Source: Prorocentrum cordatum | Lineage: Eukaryota; Sar; Dinophyceae; Prorocentrales; Prorocentraceae | Assembly (NCBI GenBank): GCA_963575745.1 | Contig: CAUYUJ010003545.1 | Span: forward strand, 30,047-78,143 | Reading direction: 5' to 3' | Length of the DNA stretch: 48,097 nucleotides | Part shown: piece by piece, positions 1 through 8,974 of the stretch | Layout: each line of letters starts with the position of its first letter | How positions within the stretch are numbered: position 1 is the stretch's first letter | The notes under the pieces: model-generated | Database searches by the model: none | Told to the model about the DNA's origin: nothing | The model's input: the letters and a program-made list of their open reading frames with translations, nothing else | Program-made: the position numbers and the translations under genes

Positions 1-110
1 CCCAATTGCAGCCACGGACCTAAGAATTTGACAGACCGATGCGAAATAACCCACTACACGTGAGCAAAATAGTGGTTCTTAAGACAACTGGAAAAATCTC
101 GAACAATTGT
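1..110 (+). mobile_element. Family B fragment, interior only
   Basis: The text around the ACGGACCTAAGAATTT and CATAACCCACTACACGTG-like blocks matches the middle of complete B copies (compare 40130-40200). Neither end is present. The left side runs off the window and the right side dissolves into A-rich sequence. Confidence 0.55.
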
Positions 111-242
111 CCCAAAAAAGACAAGGAGAGGGGGGGACACAATGAAATAATAAAAATAGTAATAATTCGTACATATATAGATATCAAAATAAATAAAAAA
201 ATCAAACAAATATGTGTATATATATAAGGTAAACGGGACAAA
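111..242. other. A/T-rich non-coding stretch
   Basis: Purine-rich then AT-rich sequence with short ATATAT runs near 171-226. I see no gene or element end in it. The base composition is unlike the roughly 50% GC repeats around it. Confidence 0.4.
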
Positions 243-602
243 CTGGGCGCCGGCGGTAAACCGTCAACCAGGTTACCGCCGGGAGCCTCGTAGAGCTCTT
301 TTCTCGCATCAAGCTGCTCGAAAAAATGGGAGAAGCTTCTCTACGCGTGAACACAAAAACTCGAAAAATACGTGTTGTAGCTTTCACCGAAAAACGGTTC
401 CTTCAAGTGTTTTGATAGTAATGCTGCAGCTACGGACCTGAGAATTTTGCTGGCAGACACGCCATAACCCACTATAGATGCGAAAATTACTAGTTCTCAA
501 AACAAATTTCAAAATCTATCACAGTCTTCGACAAACAGACTCCAGGTTGACACATTCTCCGCCTGGGCCGGGTGGGCCAACTAGCTGCACCCCGCGACGG
601 AA
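243..602 (+). mobile_element. Family B element B1, right end lost
   Basis: Starts CTGGGCGCC after an A, followed by the hairpin GGCGGTAA/TTACCGCC and CCTCGTAGAGCTC. The B-type interior follows (GTTTTGATAGTAAT block at 409-422). The GGGCCAACTAGCTGCACC block near the right end is present, but the terminal inverted repeat is missing. Confidence 0.65.
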
Positions 603-733
603 AACTCGGAAAAGTAGGTCTCTTCGGTTGTGACCCAAAGACGTATCCGCCAAGTGTTTTGACAGCAATACTATAGCTACGGACTAAAGAATTCGACTGG
701 CGAACGCGGCATAACCCACTACAGATGCCAAAA
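603..733 (+). mobile_element. Family B fragment, interior only
   Basis: Repeats B-interior blocks (CCAAGTGTTTTGACAG, CGCGGCATAACCCACTACAG) already seen in B1, with no 5' hairpin. It looks like the body of a second B copy, abutting B1 and cut on the right by A1. Confidence 0.5.
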
Positions 734-1119
734 CTGGCGCCAGTGGTAAACCGTTAATCTGGTAACCGCCGGAAACTTCGTAGAGCTTCTAGCATGAGTA
801 AGAGAGCTCAGGATCGAGGTAGACTAGTACAATGAAGATTTTCTTCAAATCTTTACTTTCGATTTTTCGATAATCATGATAGCTCGGTTCCCCGAAGTCA
901 ACTCACAATACAGTGCATCAGGGAAGGTAAGCTGCTCTCAGAATCAAGCTCATATGCTTAGCGTAAATCTGCTTTCTAAATTCGAAGATTCCAATATCTT
1001 TGAAATCTCAGCAAAACCGACCCAAAGTTGTCACATTGTGCTTTCTGGTTGGGTCGACCAACTAGCTCCATCCCGCGCCGGAATTCCTCCAGCTCATCGC
1101 CGAAGAGCTCCACGAGGTA
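734..1119 (+). mobile_element. Family A element A1, both ends present
   Basis: Starts CTGGCGCC after an A. The hairpin is decayed (CAGTGGTAA/GGTAACCGCCGG) and is followed by CTTCGTAGAGCTT. The right end reads CTCCAGCTCATCGCC, then GAGCTCCACGAGGTA. It belongs to an A subtype sharing the GTCAACTCA and GCATC blocks with A3, A8, A13 and A14. Confidence 0.7.
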
Positions 1120-1448
1120 CTTGGTAGCGTCCACTTGGTAGCGCCCAAATTCCAGAAAGCCAAGAAACCGTTGGCGAGAGGAGGTCTGTCCTGGAGGGCT
1201 CTGGGGGGGCCCCTTTGCAGCGCATCTGAAGCGCTGCCAGGAAAGCTTCCACGCGTGCCCGCACGCGCGCAGGCACACGTGGACAGTGACCCCCAACCAG
1301 CTGCCGGATCGGGCGAGGCGCTGCGGCGGACGTGGGGCGCTGTGGAGGAGCTCCCGGCGGGCACCAGCACCGTCCGGCTTCTAATTTAAAACCCTCTAGC
1401 TCTTAGAGAGCTCCCCGGGAAAATCCCAGAGAGCAAGGAGAACACACA
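1120..1448 (+). mobile_element. Family D element D1, plus a second D start
   Basis: Begins CTTGGTAGCGTCC directly after A1's terminal A. Near 1249-1284 it holds an imperfect version of the palindrome built on CACGCGTG/GTGC. It ends with CTCTAGCTCTTAGAGAGCTC and CCCCGGGA at about 1423. The tail 1426-1448 (AGAGAGCAAGGAGAACACAC) matches the interior start of D6, so a second D copy is cut here by B2. Confidence 0.55.
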
Positions 1449-1853
1449 CTGGGAACCGGCGGCAAACCGTCAACCAGGTTACCGCCCGCCGGGGCCCTCG
1501 CAGAGCGCTTTCCTCGCACGGCGCTCCTCGGTAGACATGAAGAAAGCGTCTGGAGCAAGACCTGAAAAACTCGAAAAATCACGTTTTTCTGTTTTTATCC
1601 AACGTCGGTTCCCCCAAGCGTTTCAATAGCAATACTGCACCTACGGACCTAAGAATTTCATTGGCAGACGCGGCAGACCCCACTACAGGTGCGAACAATC
1701 TGGTTTCTCGAAATGAATGGTTAAATATCTTTCAAATCTTAGCAAAACCGACCCAAAATTATCACATTGTCCTTTCTGGCCGGGTCGATCAACTAGCTCC
1801 ACCAGGCGCCGGAACTCCTCTAGCTCATCGATGTCGAAGAGCTCTACGAGGTA
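1449..1853 (+). mobile_element. Family B element B2, both ends present
   Basis: Starts CTGGGAACC with the hairpin GGCGG...TTACCGCC. It has a complete B interior and ends AGAGCTCTACGAGGTA at 1853. The flank after the end is GAGAGAGG, so the host cannot be rejoined here; the A-rich tract beside it may have replaced the flank. Confidence 0.7.
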
Positions 1854-1864
1854 GAGAGAGGAAG

Positions 1865-1895
<31 letters not shown>

Positions 1896-1910
1896 TAGCG
1901 TCCCGTCCAA
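1854..1910. repeat. Poly(A) tract with a short D-like scrap
   Basis: A run of about 27 A residues (near 1865-1892) follows GAGAGAGGAAG. It is followed by ATGGTAGCGTCCCGTCCAA, which resembles the start of family D. This is a simple repeat; no LINE body adjoins it. Confidence 0.6.
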
Positions 1911-3077
1911 CTGGGCGCCGGCGGTAAACCGTCAACCTTTCTTACCGCCGGGGGACTCGTAGAGCTTCCTGACAATATATAATGTCGAAAAAAAAAAGCA
2001 AGGAACGTATAGTTTTTCAGCCCAACCGATTTCAGACCTCTCGATGCCACAGCCGAACGCCCCCGATGCTTCTGGATTGTCTTCTGCACGAGCTCTGTAG
2101 CTCTCCTACAGCCCGAGTTACGTGCGTAAATCGAGAGCACCTCTCAAGATGACTCGAACAGTACGAATAGTTTGGCAAACCTAGCTCGAGTATCAGACCG
2201 AGTTCAGACCTCTGAATGCGACAGGCGGACGCGTCTGATTTCTCTGAATCGATTCCTGTGATTACCAGCCCTGCAGCCCCCCTACAGCCTGAGTTAAGTG
2301 CAGAAAACCGACAGCACCTCTCAGGATGACTCAAACAATACGAATAGTTTCGCGGACCTAGTTCGGGCAGCAGACCGAGTTCCGAGCTCTGGATTCGACA
2401 GGCGGACGCCCCTGATGGCTCCAAATTGATTCCTGTGACTACCAGCACTGTAGCCCCCCTACAGCCCGAGTTAAGTACAGAAAACCGACAGCACCTCTCA
2501 AGATGACTCGAACGATACGAACAGTTTCGCGATTCTAGATCGGGCAGCAGACCGAGTTCAGAGCTCTGGATTCAACGGACGAACGCGACTGATGATTCTG
2601 AATCGGTTTCTGTAAGTATCAGCTCTCTAGCTGTCCTATAGCTCGAGTTAAGTACAGAAAACCGAGAGCGCCTGTCAAGATGACTCGAATAAGACGAATA
2701 GGTTTGCGATCTAGCTCGGCTAGCAGACCGAGTTGAGACCTCTGGATGCAACAGACGAACGCGCCTGATTATTCTGAATCGATAAGGTGTGCTTACCAGC
2801 TCTGTAGCTGTCCTCTATCTCGAGTTAAGTCCAATATACCGAGAGCGCGTATCAAGATGACTCGAAACGGCCGATCCCGCCCGTGTGCTTTTTGACAGTA
2901 AAAGTACCCGATCGAGCTGAGGTCAAGATGGCGAGCGGGAATAAGATCGAATCTCACGGGAACAAATACTAGAGCTCAAACGAATTGAGGAATTTCGAGA
3001 ACAAAATTTTCAACCAACCAAAAGTCAGCAAAAGGTCCATCAAGATTTTTCTTGCCAACTAGCGCAAGCTGGAATTA
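1911..3077 (+). mobile_element. Family C element C1, interrupted near right end
   Basis: Starts CTGGGCGCCGGCGG, with the hairpin ending TTACCGCC, then GGACTCGTAGAGCTTCC. It then holds internal units whose CGAATAGTTT-like anchors fall at 2164, 2341, 2518 and 2695, spaced exactly 177 bp. The C core (GATCAAGATGGCGAGCGGG-like, 2921-2940) follows. The copy stops at GGAATTA, where A2 is inserted, and the terminal hairpin beyond is not recovered. Confidence 0.75.
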
Positions 3078-3395
3078 CTGGCGCCAGCGGTGAACCGTCA
3101 ACCTGGTCACGGCTGGGAACCCCGTAGAGCTCCTTGCACGCGTAAGAGTGCTCAGCATCAAAAGAGAGGGCTTCTGGAAACATTTCTCGAATAGAAAACA
3201 TGATTTTTTCATGTCGACATGAAGTTGGTTCCGCCAAGTGTTTTGATAGAAAGTGAACCTAGAGAGCTGAGATTAAGACGCAGATCCCCTCATAGTCGTC
3301 CACAGGTGCGAAAAATCTGCTTTCTAATGGTCAAATATCTTTCAAATATTCGCAAAACAACCCAAAAGTTGCCACTTTGCCTCTTATCTGCAGTG
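3078..3395 (+). mobile_element. Family A element A2, right end lost
   Basis: Starts CTGGCGCC after GGAATTA of C1. Hairpin GGTGAACC/GGTCACGGC has one mismatch. The main A-type interior (CATGTCGACATGAAG, CCAAGTGTTTTGATAG) is present. The copy fades after the GTTGCCACTTTG block, so the CTAGCTCC and terminal repeat are absent. Confidence 0.65.
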
Positions 3396-3962
3396 TGTAG
3401 AAAATACCATTAGGTAGAACTTCACGCCTCACGATTTCCTCCTGATTTTTCGACCGCTCGAGTTTAGCAATTCACCATCATTCGAAAGAAAAAAGTAGTC
3501 GAATACGAGTAATTTTTGAACCTAGCAGACCGAGTTCAGACCTCTCAATGCAACAGACGGACGCTCCTGATTCTCGATCGGTTTCTGTACGCATCAGCTC
3601 TGTAGCTCTCCTACAGCTCGAAGTTAATACGGGAAATGGACAACATCTGTCAAGATATCTCGAAGAATACAAATAGTTTTGCGGACCTAGCCCAAGTAGC
3701 AAACCCAGTTCGGACCTCTAGATGCAACAGACGAACGCGCATAATAATTTCGAATCAGTTTCTGCACGCATCAGCTCTGTAGCCGTCCTACAGCCCGAAT
3801 TACGTGCACCTCTCAAGATGACTCGAACGATACGAATAGTTTCGCTCTAGTAGCAGACCGAGTTCAGACCTCTGGATGCAACGGACCAACGCGCCTGATC
3901 ATTCTGCATCGTTTTCTGTGCGTATCAGCCTGTAGCTGCCCTAGAGTAGTCGGGTCGACCAA
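3396..3962 (+). mobile_element. Decayed family C units with a short A tail
   Basis: 3396-3485 is unrecognised. From about 3486 to 3945 there are roughly two and a half degenerate 177-bp C units (AGACCGAGTTCAGACCTCT blocks). The last bases, GTCGGGTCGACCAA, are the A/B block just left of the right end. They form the left flank of C2. Confidence 0.5.
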
Positions 3963-5130
3963 CTGGGCGCCGGCGGTAAACTGTCAACCTTTCTTACCGC
4001 CGGGGGACTCGTAGAGCTTCCTCACAATATATAATGTCGAAAAAAATTGCAGAGAATAGTTTTTCAGCTCAAGCGATTTCAGACCCCTCGATGCAACGGG
4101 CGAACGCCCCCGAGCTTTTTAGCTCTCCTACAGCCCGAGTTACGTGCGTAAATCGACAGCACCTCTCAAGATGACTCGAACAATACAAATAGTTTGGCAA
4201 ACCTAGCTCGACCGAGTTCAGACCTCTCAATGCCACAGGCGGACGCGTCAGATGTCTCTGAATCGATTCCTGTGGTTACCAGCCCTGCAGCCCCCCACAG
4301 CCCGAGTTACGTGCAGAAAACCGACAGGCACCTCTCAGGATGACTTGAACAATACGAATAGTTTCGCGGCCCTATTTCGGGCAGCAGACCGAGTTCTGAG
4401 CTCTGGATTCGACAGGCGGACGCGCCTGATGTCTCCAAATCGATTCCTGTGACTACCAGCACTGAAGCCCCCCCTACAGCCCGAGGTAAGTGCAGAAAAC
4501 CAGCACCTCTCAAGATGACTCGAAGAATACGAATAGTTTCGCGATTCTAGATCGGGCAGCAGACCGAGTTCAGAGCTGTGGATTCAACAGACAAACGCGA
4601 CTGATGATCATGAATCGGTTTCTGTAAGTATCAGCTCTGTAGCTGTCCTAGCTCGAGTTAAGTACAGAAAGCCAAGAGCGCCTGTGAAGATGACTCGAAG
4701 AATACAAATAGGTGTGCGGACCTGGCTCGGCTAGCAGACCGAGTTCAAACCTCTCGATGCAACAAACGAACGCGCCTGATCATTGTGAGTCGATAAGGTG
4801 CGCTTACCAGTCCGTAGTTGTCCTGTATCTCGAGTTAAGTCCAACATACCGATAGCGCGTATCAAGATGACTCGAAACGGCCGATCCCGCCTGGACGCTT
4901 TTTGGCAGTGAAAGGTACCCAATCGAGCTGAGAAGATGGCGAGCAGTAATAAGACCGAATATCACGGGAAAAAGCTCTAACGAATGGTTCAATTCCGAGA
5001 ACAAAATTTTCAAGCAGCCAAAAGCCACCAAAAGGTCAGTCGAGATTTTTCTTGCCAACTAGCTCTCCAGCGCCCCGGAATTACTCTTAAGCTTCCAGCA
5101 ACAACTTGCTTGGGGAAACTCTACGAGTTA
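3963..5130 (+). mobile_element. Family C element C2, complete
   Basis: Has every C part: CTGGGCGCC start, 5' hairpin, GGACTCGTAGAGCTTCC, five internal units, C core, then TTACTCTTAAGCTTCC pairing with GAAACTCTACGAGTTA at the right end. Its host reads GACCAA on the left and CTAGCTCC on the right. Rejoined, these give the normal A/B sequence GACCAACTAGCTCC. Confidence 0.8.
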
Positions 5131-5168
5131 CTAGCTCCATCCCCGATGCCGAAGAGCGCTACGAAGTA
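5131..5168 (+). mobile_element. A/B right-end remnant split off by C2
   Basis: CTAGCTCCATCCCC through GCGCTACGAAGTA is the last 38 bp of an A or B element. Its preceding bases lie at 3946-3962, on the other side of C2. Confidence 0.65.
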
Positions 5169-5923
5169 CTGGCACCGGCGGTGAACCGTCACCCTTGTCA
5201 CCGCCCGGAACCTCCCAGAGCTTGTTACACTGGTTCAGAATCGAAGTAGAGTCCTTGAATGAAGATTTTCCAAAAATCTCTATTTTCGATGTTTGGCTTG
5301 GTTCCTGGAATTCAACTCATGAAAATACATCGGAAGAGCTTAGCTGCTGTCAGAGAGCAGATTATATGCCAATGCTTGGCGCAAGAATCTGGTTTCTTAA
5401 AATGAACTGGCGCCGGGGATCAACCGTCAACCTGGTCACCGCCAGGAACTTCGTAGAGCTCCTTGCACGCGTGAGATTGCTCAGAATCGAAAGAGAGAGC
5501 TTCTGCAAGCATCTCGAAAAAATCAAAATTCATATTTTTTCATGTCGACAGGAAATTGGTTCCACCAAGTGTTTTGAAAGTCAAAGTGTGCCTACACAGC
5601 TCATATTAACACAGAGAGGCTTTCATAGTCGTCTAGAGCTGCCACAAATCTGCTTTCTTGAAACGAATTGTCAAATACCGTTTAAATATTGGCAAAACCA
5701 CCCAAAGACACCACATCTTCTTTTCTGGCCGGGTCGACCAACTAGCTCGCGCCGGCATTCCTTTAGCTCATCGATAACGAAGAGCTCTACGAGGTAAAAT
5801 ATCTTTTAAATTTTAGCAAAACTGACCAAAAGTCACGACTTCGTCCGCCCCGGCCGGTAGGCCAACTAGCTCCACCCCGTGCTGGAATTCCTCTAGCTCA
5901 TCCTTGAAGAGATCCACAAGATA
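5169..5923 (+). mobile_element. Family A element A3, split by A4
   Basis: Left part 5169-5406 carries a decayed hairpin (GGCGGTGAACC/GTCACCGCC) and the A subtype with GAATTCAACTCATGAAAAT. Right part 5797-5923 continues AAATATCTTTTAAATT and ends GATCCACAAGATA. About five bases of the usual A text (TTGTC-like) are missing where A4 entered. Confidence 0.65.
5407..5796 (+). mobile_element. Family A element A4, complete, inside A3
   Basis: Starts CTGGCGCC after AAAATGAA of A3 and ends AGAGCTCTACGAGGTA. The hairpin arm is damaged (GGGGATCAACC). The interior is the main A type with the CATGTCGACAGGAAATTGG block. Confidence 0.7.
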
Positions 5924-5941
5924 CTCCTACGCTTCCAGTAA

Positions 5942-6525
5942 CTGGGAACCGGCGGTAAACCGTCAACCTGGTTACCGCCGCAACCCTCGTGGAGCTCTTT
6001 TCTTGGACACTGATCGTCGAAACACATCGAGAAAGCTTCTGAAGCAAGAAAGAGAAAACTCGAGAAATCACGTTTTTCTGTTTTTATCCAACGTCGGTTC
6101 CTGCAAGTCTTTTGATAGTAATGGGAACCGGCGGTAAACCGTCAATCTGGTTACCGCCGGGACCCTCGTAGAGCCGTTTCCTCACAGCGCGCTTCTCGGA
6201 ACACATGGAGAAAGCTTCTGGCGCAAGAAATAAAAAAAACTAAAAATCACGTTTTTCTGTTTTTATCCAACGTCGGTTCCCATAAGTCTTTCGATAATAA
6301 TACTGCACCTACGAACCTGAAAATTTTACTGGCACACGCGCATAACCACTACAGGTGGGAAGATTCTGGGAATTGTCAAATATCTTTCAAATCTTTGGAA
6401 AACCGACCCCAATTCACCACATTGTCTCTTAACGTAACGTCGGTTCCTGCAAGTCTTTTGATAGTAATAGTCCAGCTACGGACCTGAGAATTTAACTTGC
6501 AGGCGCAGCATCACCCACTACATGC
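5942..6525 (+). mobile_element. Family B element B3, split by B4
   Basis: Left part 5942-6121 begins CTGGGAACCGGCGG and runs to GATAGTAA. The body resumes at 6436 and carries ACGGACCTGAGAATTTAACT before fading near 6525. Its right end is lost. Confidence 0.6.
6122..6435 (+). mobile_element. Family B element B4, right end lost, flanked by 33-bp repeats
   Basis: Begins TGGGAACC (one C short of the usual start) and carries hairpin, GACCCTCGTAGAGC and B interior as far as CACATTGTCTCTTAACGT. The 33 bases 6090-6122 are repeated exactly at 6436-6468. No other element in this window has such flanks. This may reflect template switching or unequal recombination. Confidence 0.6.
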
Positions 6526-6588
6526 TAAAACTGGCTCTACAGAGCTAAGCTGCTCAGGGAAGAAAATTTAATGCCAATGCTCGGCGTA
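6526..6588 (+). mobile_element. Family A fragment, interior only
   Basis: GAGCTAAGCTGCTCAGGGAA followed by ATGCCAATGCTCGGCGTAA is the mid-part of the A subtype seen in A3 and A14. It ends where A5 begins. Confidence 0.5.
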
Positions 6589-6970
6589 ACTGGCGCCGGC
6601 GGTGAACCGTCAACCTGGTCACCGCTGGGAACCTCGTAGAGCTCCTTTCGCACGTAAGAGTGCTCAGGATCAGAAGGGAGAGTTTCTCGAAGCATTTCTC
6701 GAAAAGACAAATTGATTTTTTTCATATCGACATGAAGTTGGTTGTTCCAAGTGTTTTGATTGTGAAACTGAACCTACGGAGCTCATATCGAGACGCAGAG
6801 GCCCTCACAATCGTCTTCAGGTGCGAAAAATCAATGGTCAAATATATTTCAAATATTAGCAAAACCACCCCAAAGTTTTAACTTTGTCCTTTCTGGTCGG
6901 ATCGACCAACTAGCTCCACCCCGTGCCGGAATTCCTCTAGCTCATCGATGCCGAAGAGCTCTACGAGGTA
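6589..6970 (+). mobile_element. Family A element A5, complete
   Basis: Starts CTGGCGCCGGCGGTGAACC after CGGCGTAA. The hairpin closes with GGTCACCGC. The main-type A interior is present and the right end is AATTCCTCTAGCTCATCGA...GAGCTCTACGAGGTA. D2 starts at the next base. Confidence 0.75.
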
Positions 6971-7197
6971 CTTGGTAGCGTCCAAAACCCGGAGAGCAAA
7001 GGGCAAACGCACCAGAAATCTTTTCTGGCGAGCCCTCCAACGCTCTCGTAAAGCTCTTCTGGCGCTCTGGGAAACTTCCCTGCAGCTATGCTGAAGCGCT
7101 GCCACAAACGCTTCCATGCGTGCCTGCACGCGAGCAGGCACGCGTGGAAGCTTGCCGGAAGCCCCCCTGGACGCGCTGCCGGGTCAGGCGAGTCGGA
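6971..7197 (+). mobile_element. Family D element D2, right end lost
   Basis: Begins CTTGGTAGCGTCCAAAACCC. It holds the imperfect palindrome (TGCGTGCCTGCACGCGAGCA, near 7118) flanked by CTTCCA and TGGAAG. It breaks off in GGGTCAGGCGAG before the CTAGCTCTCAGAG terminus. Confidence 0.55.
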
Positions 7198-7285
7198 GTA
7201 TAAATCTGCTCTGTCAAAACGAATCATCAAATATCTGTAACATCTGACGAACTAGCTCCGCCCCAGAATTCCTCTAGCTCATCGA
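7198..7285 (+). mobile_element. Family A/B right-half fragment
   Basis: Contains AAATCTGCTCTGTCAAAACG, ATCAAATATCTGTAACATC and GAACTAGCTCCGCCCC, the normal order of the right half of A/B. It stops at CTCATCGA, where B5 begins. Confidence 0.5.
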
Positions 7286-7597
7286 CTGGGAGCCGGCAGT
7301 AAACCGTCAACCAGCTTACCGCCGGGACCCTCGTAGAGCTCTTTTCTGACACCGCGCTCCTCGGAACACACGAAGGAAGCTTCTGGGGCGAGGCCCGAAA
7401 AACTCGAAAAGTTACGTTTTTCGATTTCTATATAACGTCAGTTGCTCCAAGTGTTTTGGTAGTAATATTGTACCTACGGGCCTGGGAATTTTACAGGCGC
7501 ACGCGTCATAACCCATTACAGGTGCGAAAAATCTGGTTTCTCAAAATGAATTGTCAAATATCTTTCAAATCTTTGCAAAACCGACCCAAAGTCACCA
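7286..7597 (+). mobile_element. Family B element B5, left part, cut by C3
   Basis: Starts CTGGGAGCCGGCAGTAAACC after CTCATCGA. The interior is a good B match through CCGACCCAAAGTCACCA, where C3 enters. The expected continuation (CATTGTC...) is not found after C3, because later insertions or losses removed it. Confidence 0.65.
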
Positions 7598-8945
7598 CTG
7601 GGCGCCGGCGGTAAACCGTCAACCTTGGTTAAAGCCGGGAGACTCGTAGAGCTTCCTGACAACATATGATGTCGAAAAAAAATACAGAGAACGAATAGTT
7701 TTTCAGCCCAAGCGATTTCAGACCTCTCGATGCAACAGCCGAACGCCCCTCATGCTTCTGGATCGTTTTCTGTGCGCACGAGCTCCGTAGCTCTCCTACA
7801 GTCCGAGTTGCGTGCGAAAATCGACAGCACCTCTCAAGATCACTCGAACAATACAAATAGTTTCGCGAATCTAGCTCGAGTATCAGACCGAGTTCAGACC
7901 TCTGAATGCAACAGGCGGACGCGCCTCATGTCTCCGAATCGATTCCTGTGGTTAACAGCCCTGCAGCCCCCTTACAGCCCGAGTTGAATGCAGAAAACCG
8001 ACTGCACCTCTGAAGATGACTCGAACAATACGAATAGTTTCGCGGACCTAGCTCGGGCAGCAGACCGAGTTCAGAGCTCTGAATGCGACAGGCGGACGCG
8101 ACGGATGTCTCCGAATCGATTCCAGTGATTAGCAGCCCTGCAGCTCCCTTACAGCTCGAGTTAAGTGCAGAAAACAGACAGCACCTCTCAAGATGACTCG
8201 AAGAATACGAATAGTTTGCGGACCCAGCGGGCAGCACACCGAGTTCTGAGCTCTGGATTTGGCAGGCGGACGCGCCTGATGTCTCCAAATCGATTCCTGT
8301 GAGTACGAGCCCTGTAGCCCCCTACAGCCCGAGCTAAGTGCAGAAAACTGACAGCACCTCTCAAGATGACTCGAACAATACGAATAGCTTGGCGAACCTA
8401 GCTCGGGCAGCAGACCGACTTCAGACCTCTAGATGGAACATACGAACGCGCCTGATGATTCGCACTCGATTTCTGTGAGACTGAGCTCTCTAGCTGCCCT
8501 ACAGCTCGAGTTAAGTATAGAAAACCGAGAGCGTCTGTCAAGATGACTCGAATAAAACGAATATGTTTGCGGACCTAGCTCAGCTAGCAGACCGAGTCCA
8601 GCCCTCTAGATTCAATAGGCAAACGCGCCTGATTATTCTGAATCGATTAGCTGTGCTTACCAGCTCTGTAGCTGTCCTAAAGCTCGAGTTATGTTCAGAT
8701 AACCGTCATCGCGTGTCAACATGACTCGAAACAGCCGATCCCGCCGCGACGCTTTTTTGCAGAAATATTTACCCGATCGAGCTGAGATTAAGAAGTCGAG
8801 CGCGAATAAGATCATATATGGTCAGAAAAAATACTAGAGCTCTAACAAATGATCAAACTTTGAGTACAAAATTTCCAACCGACTAAAAGTCACCAAAAGG
8901 TCCGTCGAGATTTTTCTTGCCAACTAGCTCTCCAGCGCCCCGGAA
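7598..8945 (+). mobile_element. Family C element C3, right end cut by A6
   Basis: Long C copy. CGAATAG-type anchors fall at 7854, 8031, 8208, 8381 and 8558 (spacings 177, 177, 173, 177), so five full units are visible. The core near 8785-8860 is more decayed than in other copies (AAGAAGTCGAGCGCGAATAA). It ends at GCCCCGGAA. Confidence 0.75.
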
Positions 8946-8974
8946 CTGGCGCCGGCAGCGAACCGTCAACCTAG

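Noticed and set aside
1862-1893. Poly(A) tail of a second LINE or SINE
   Set aside because: No retroelement body lies on either side, only the end of B2 and a D scrap.
1911-5130. Centromeric satellite, because the C unit is 177 bp
   Set aside because: Units come in sets of about five inside a bounded mobile element and not in long uninterrupted arrays. Length alone is not evidence.
3962-5132. A 3-bp target-site duplication ACT flanking many elements
   Set aside because: ACT precedes almost every element and often follows one. At A11, A13, A14, B9 and the insert in C18, however, the host rejoins perfectly if CT is the element's own start and the final A its own end. The second ACT is seen only where the host happens to continue with CT.
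5195-5797. 200-codon plus-strand open frame
   Set aside because: It spans the junction of A3 and A4 and translates repeat ends and hairpins. It is not conserved in other A copies.
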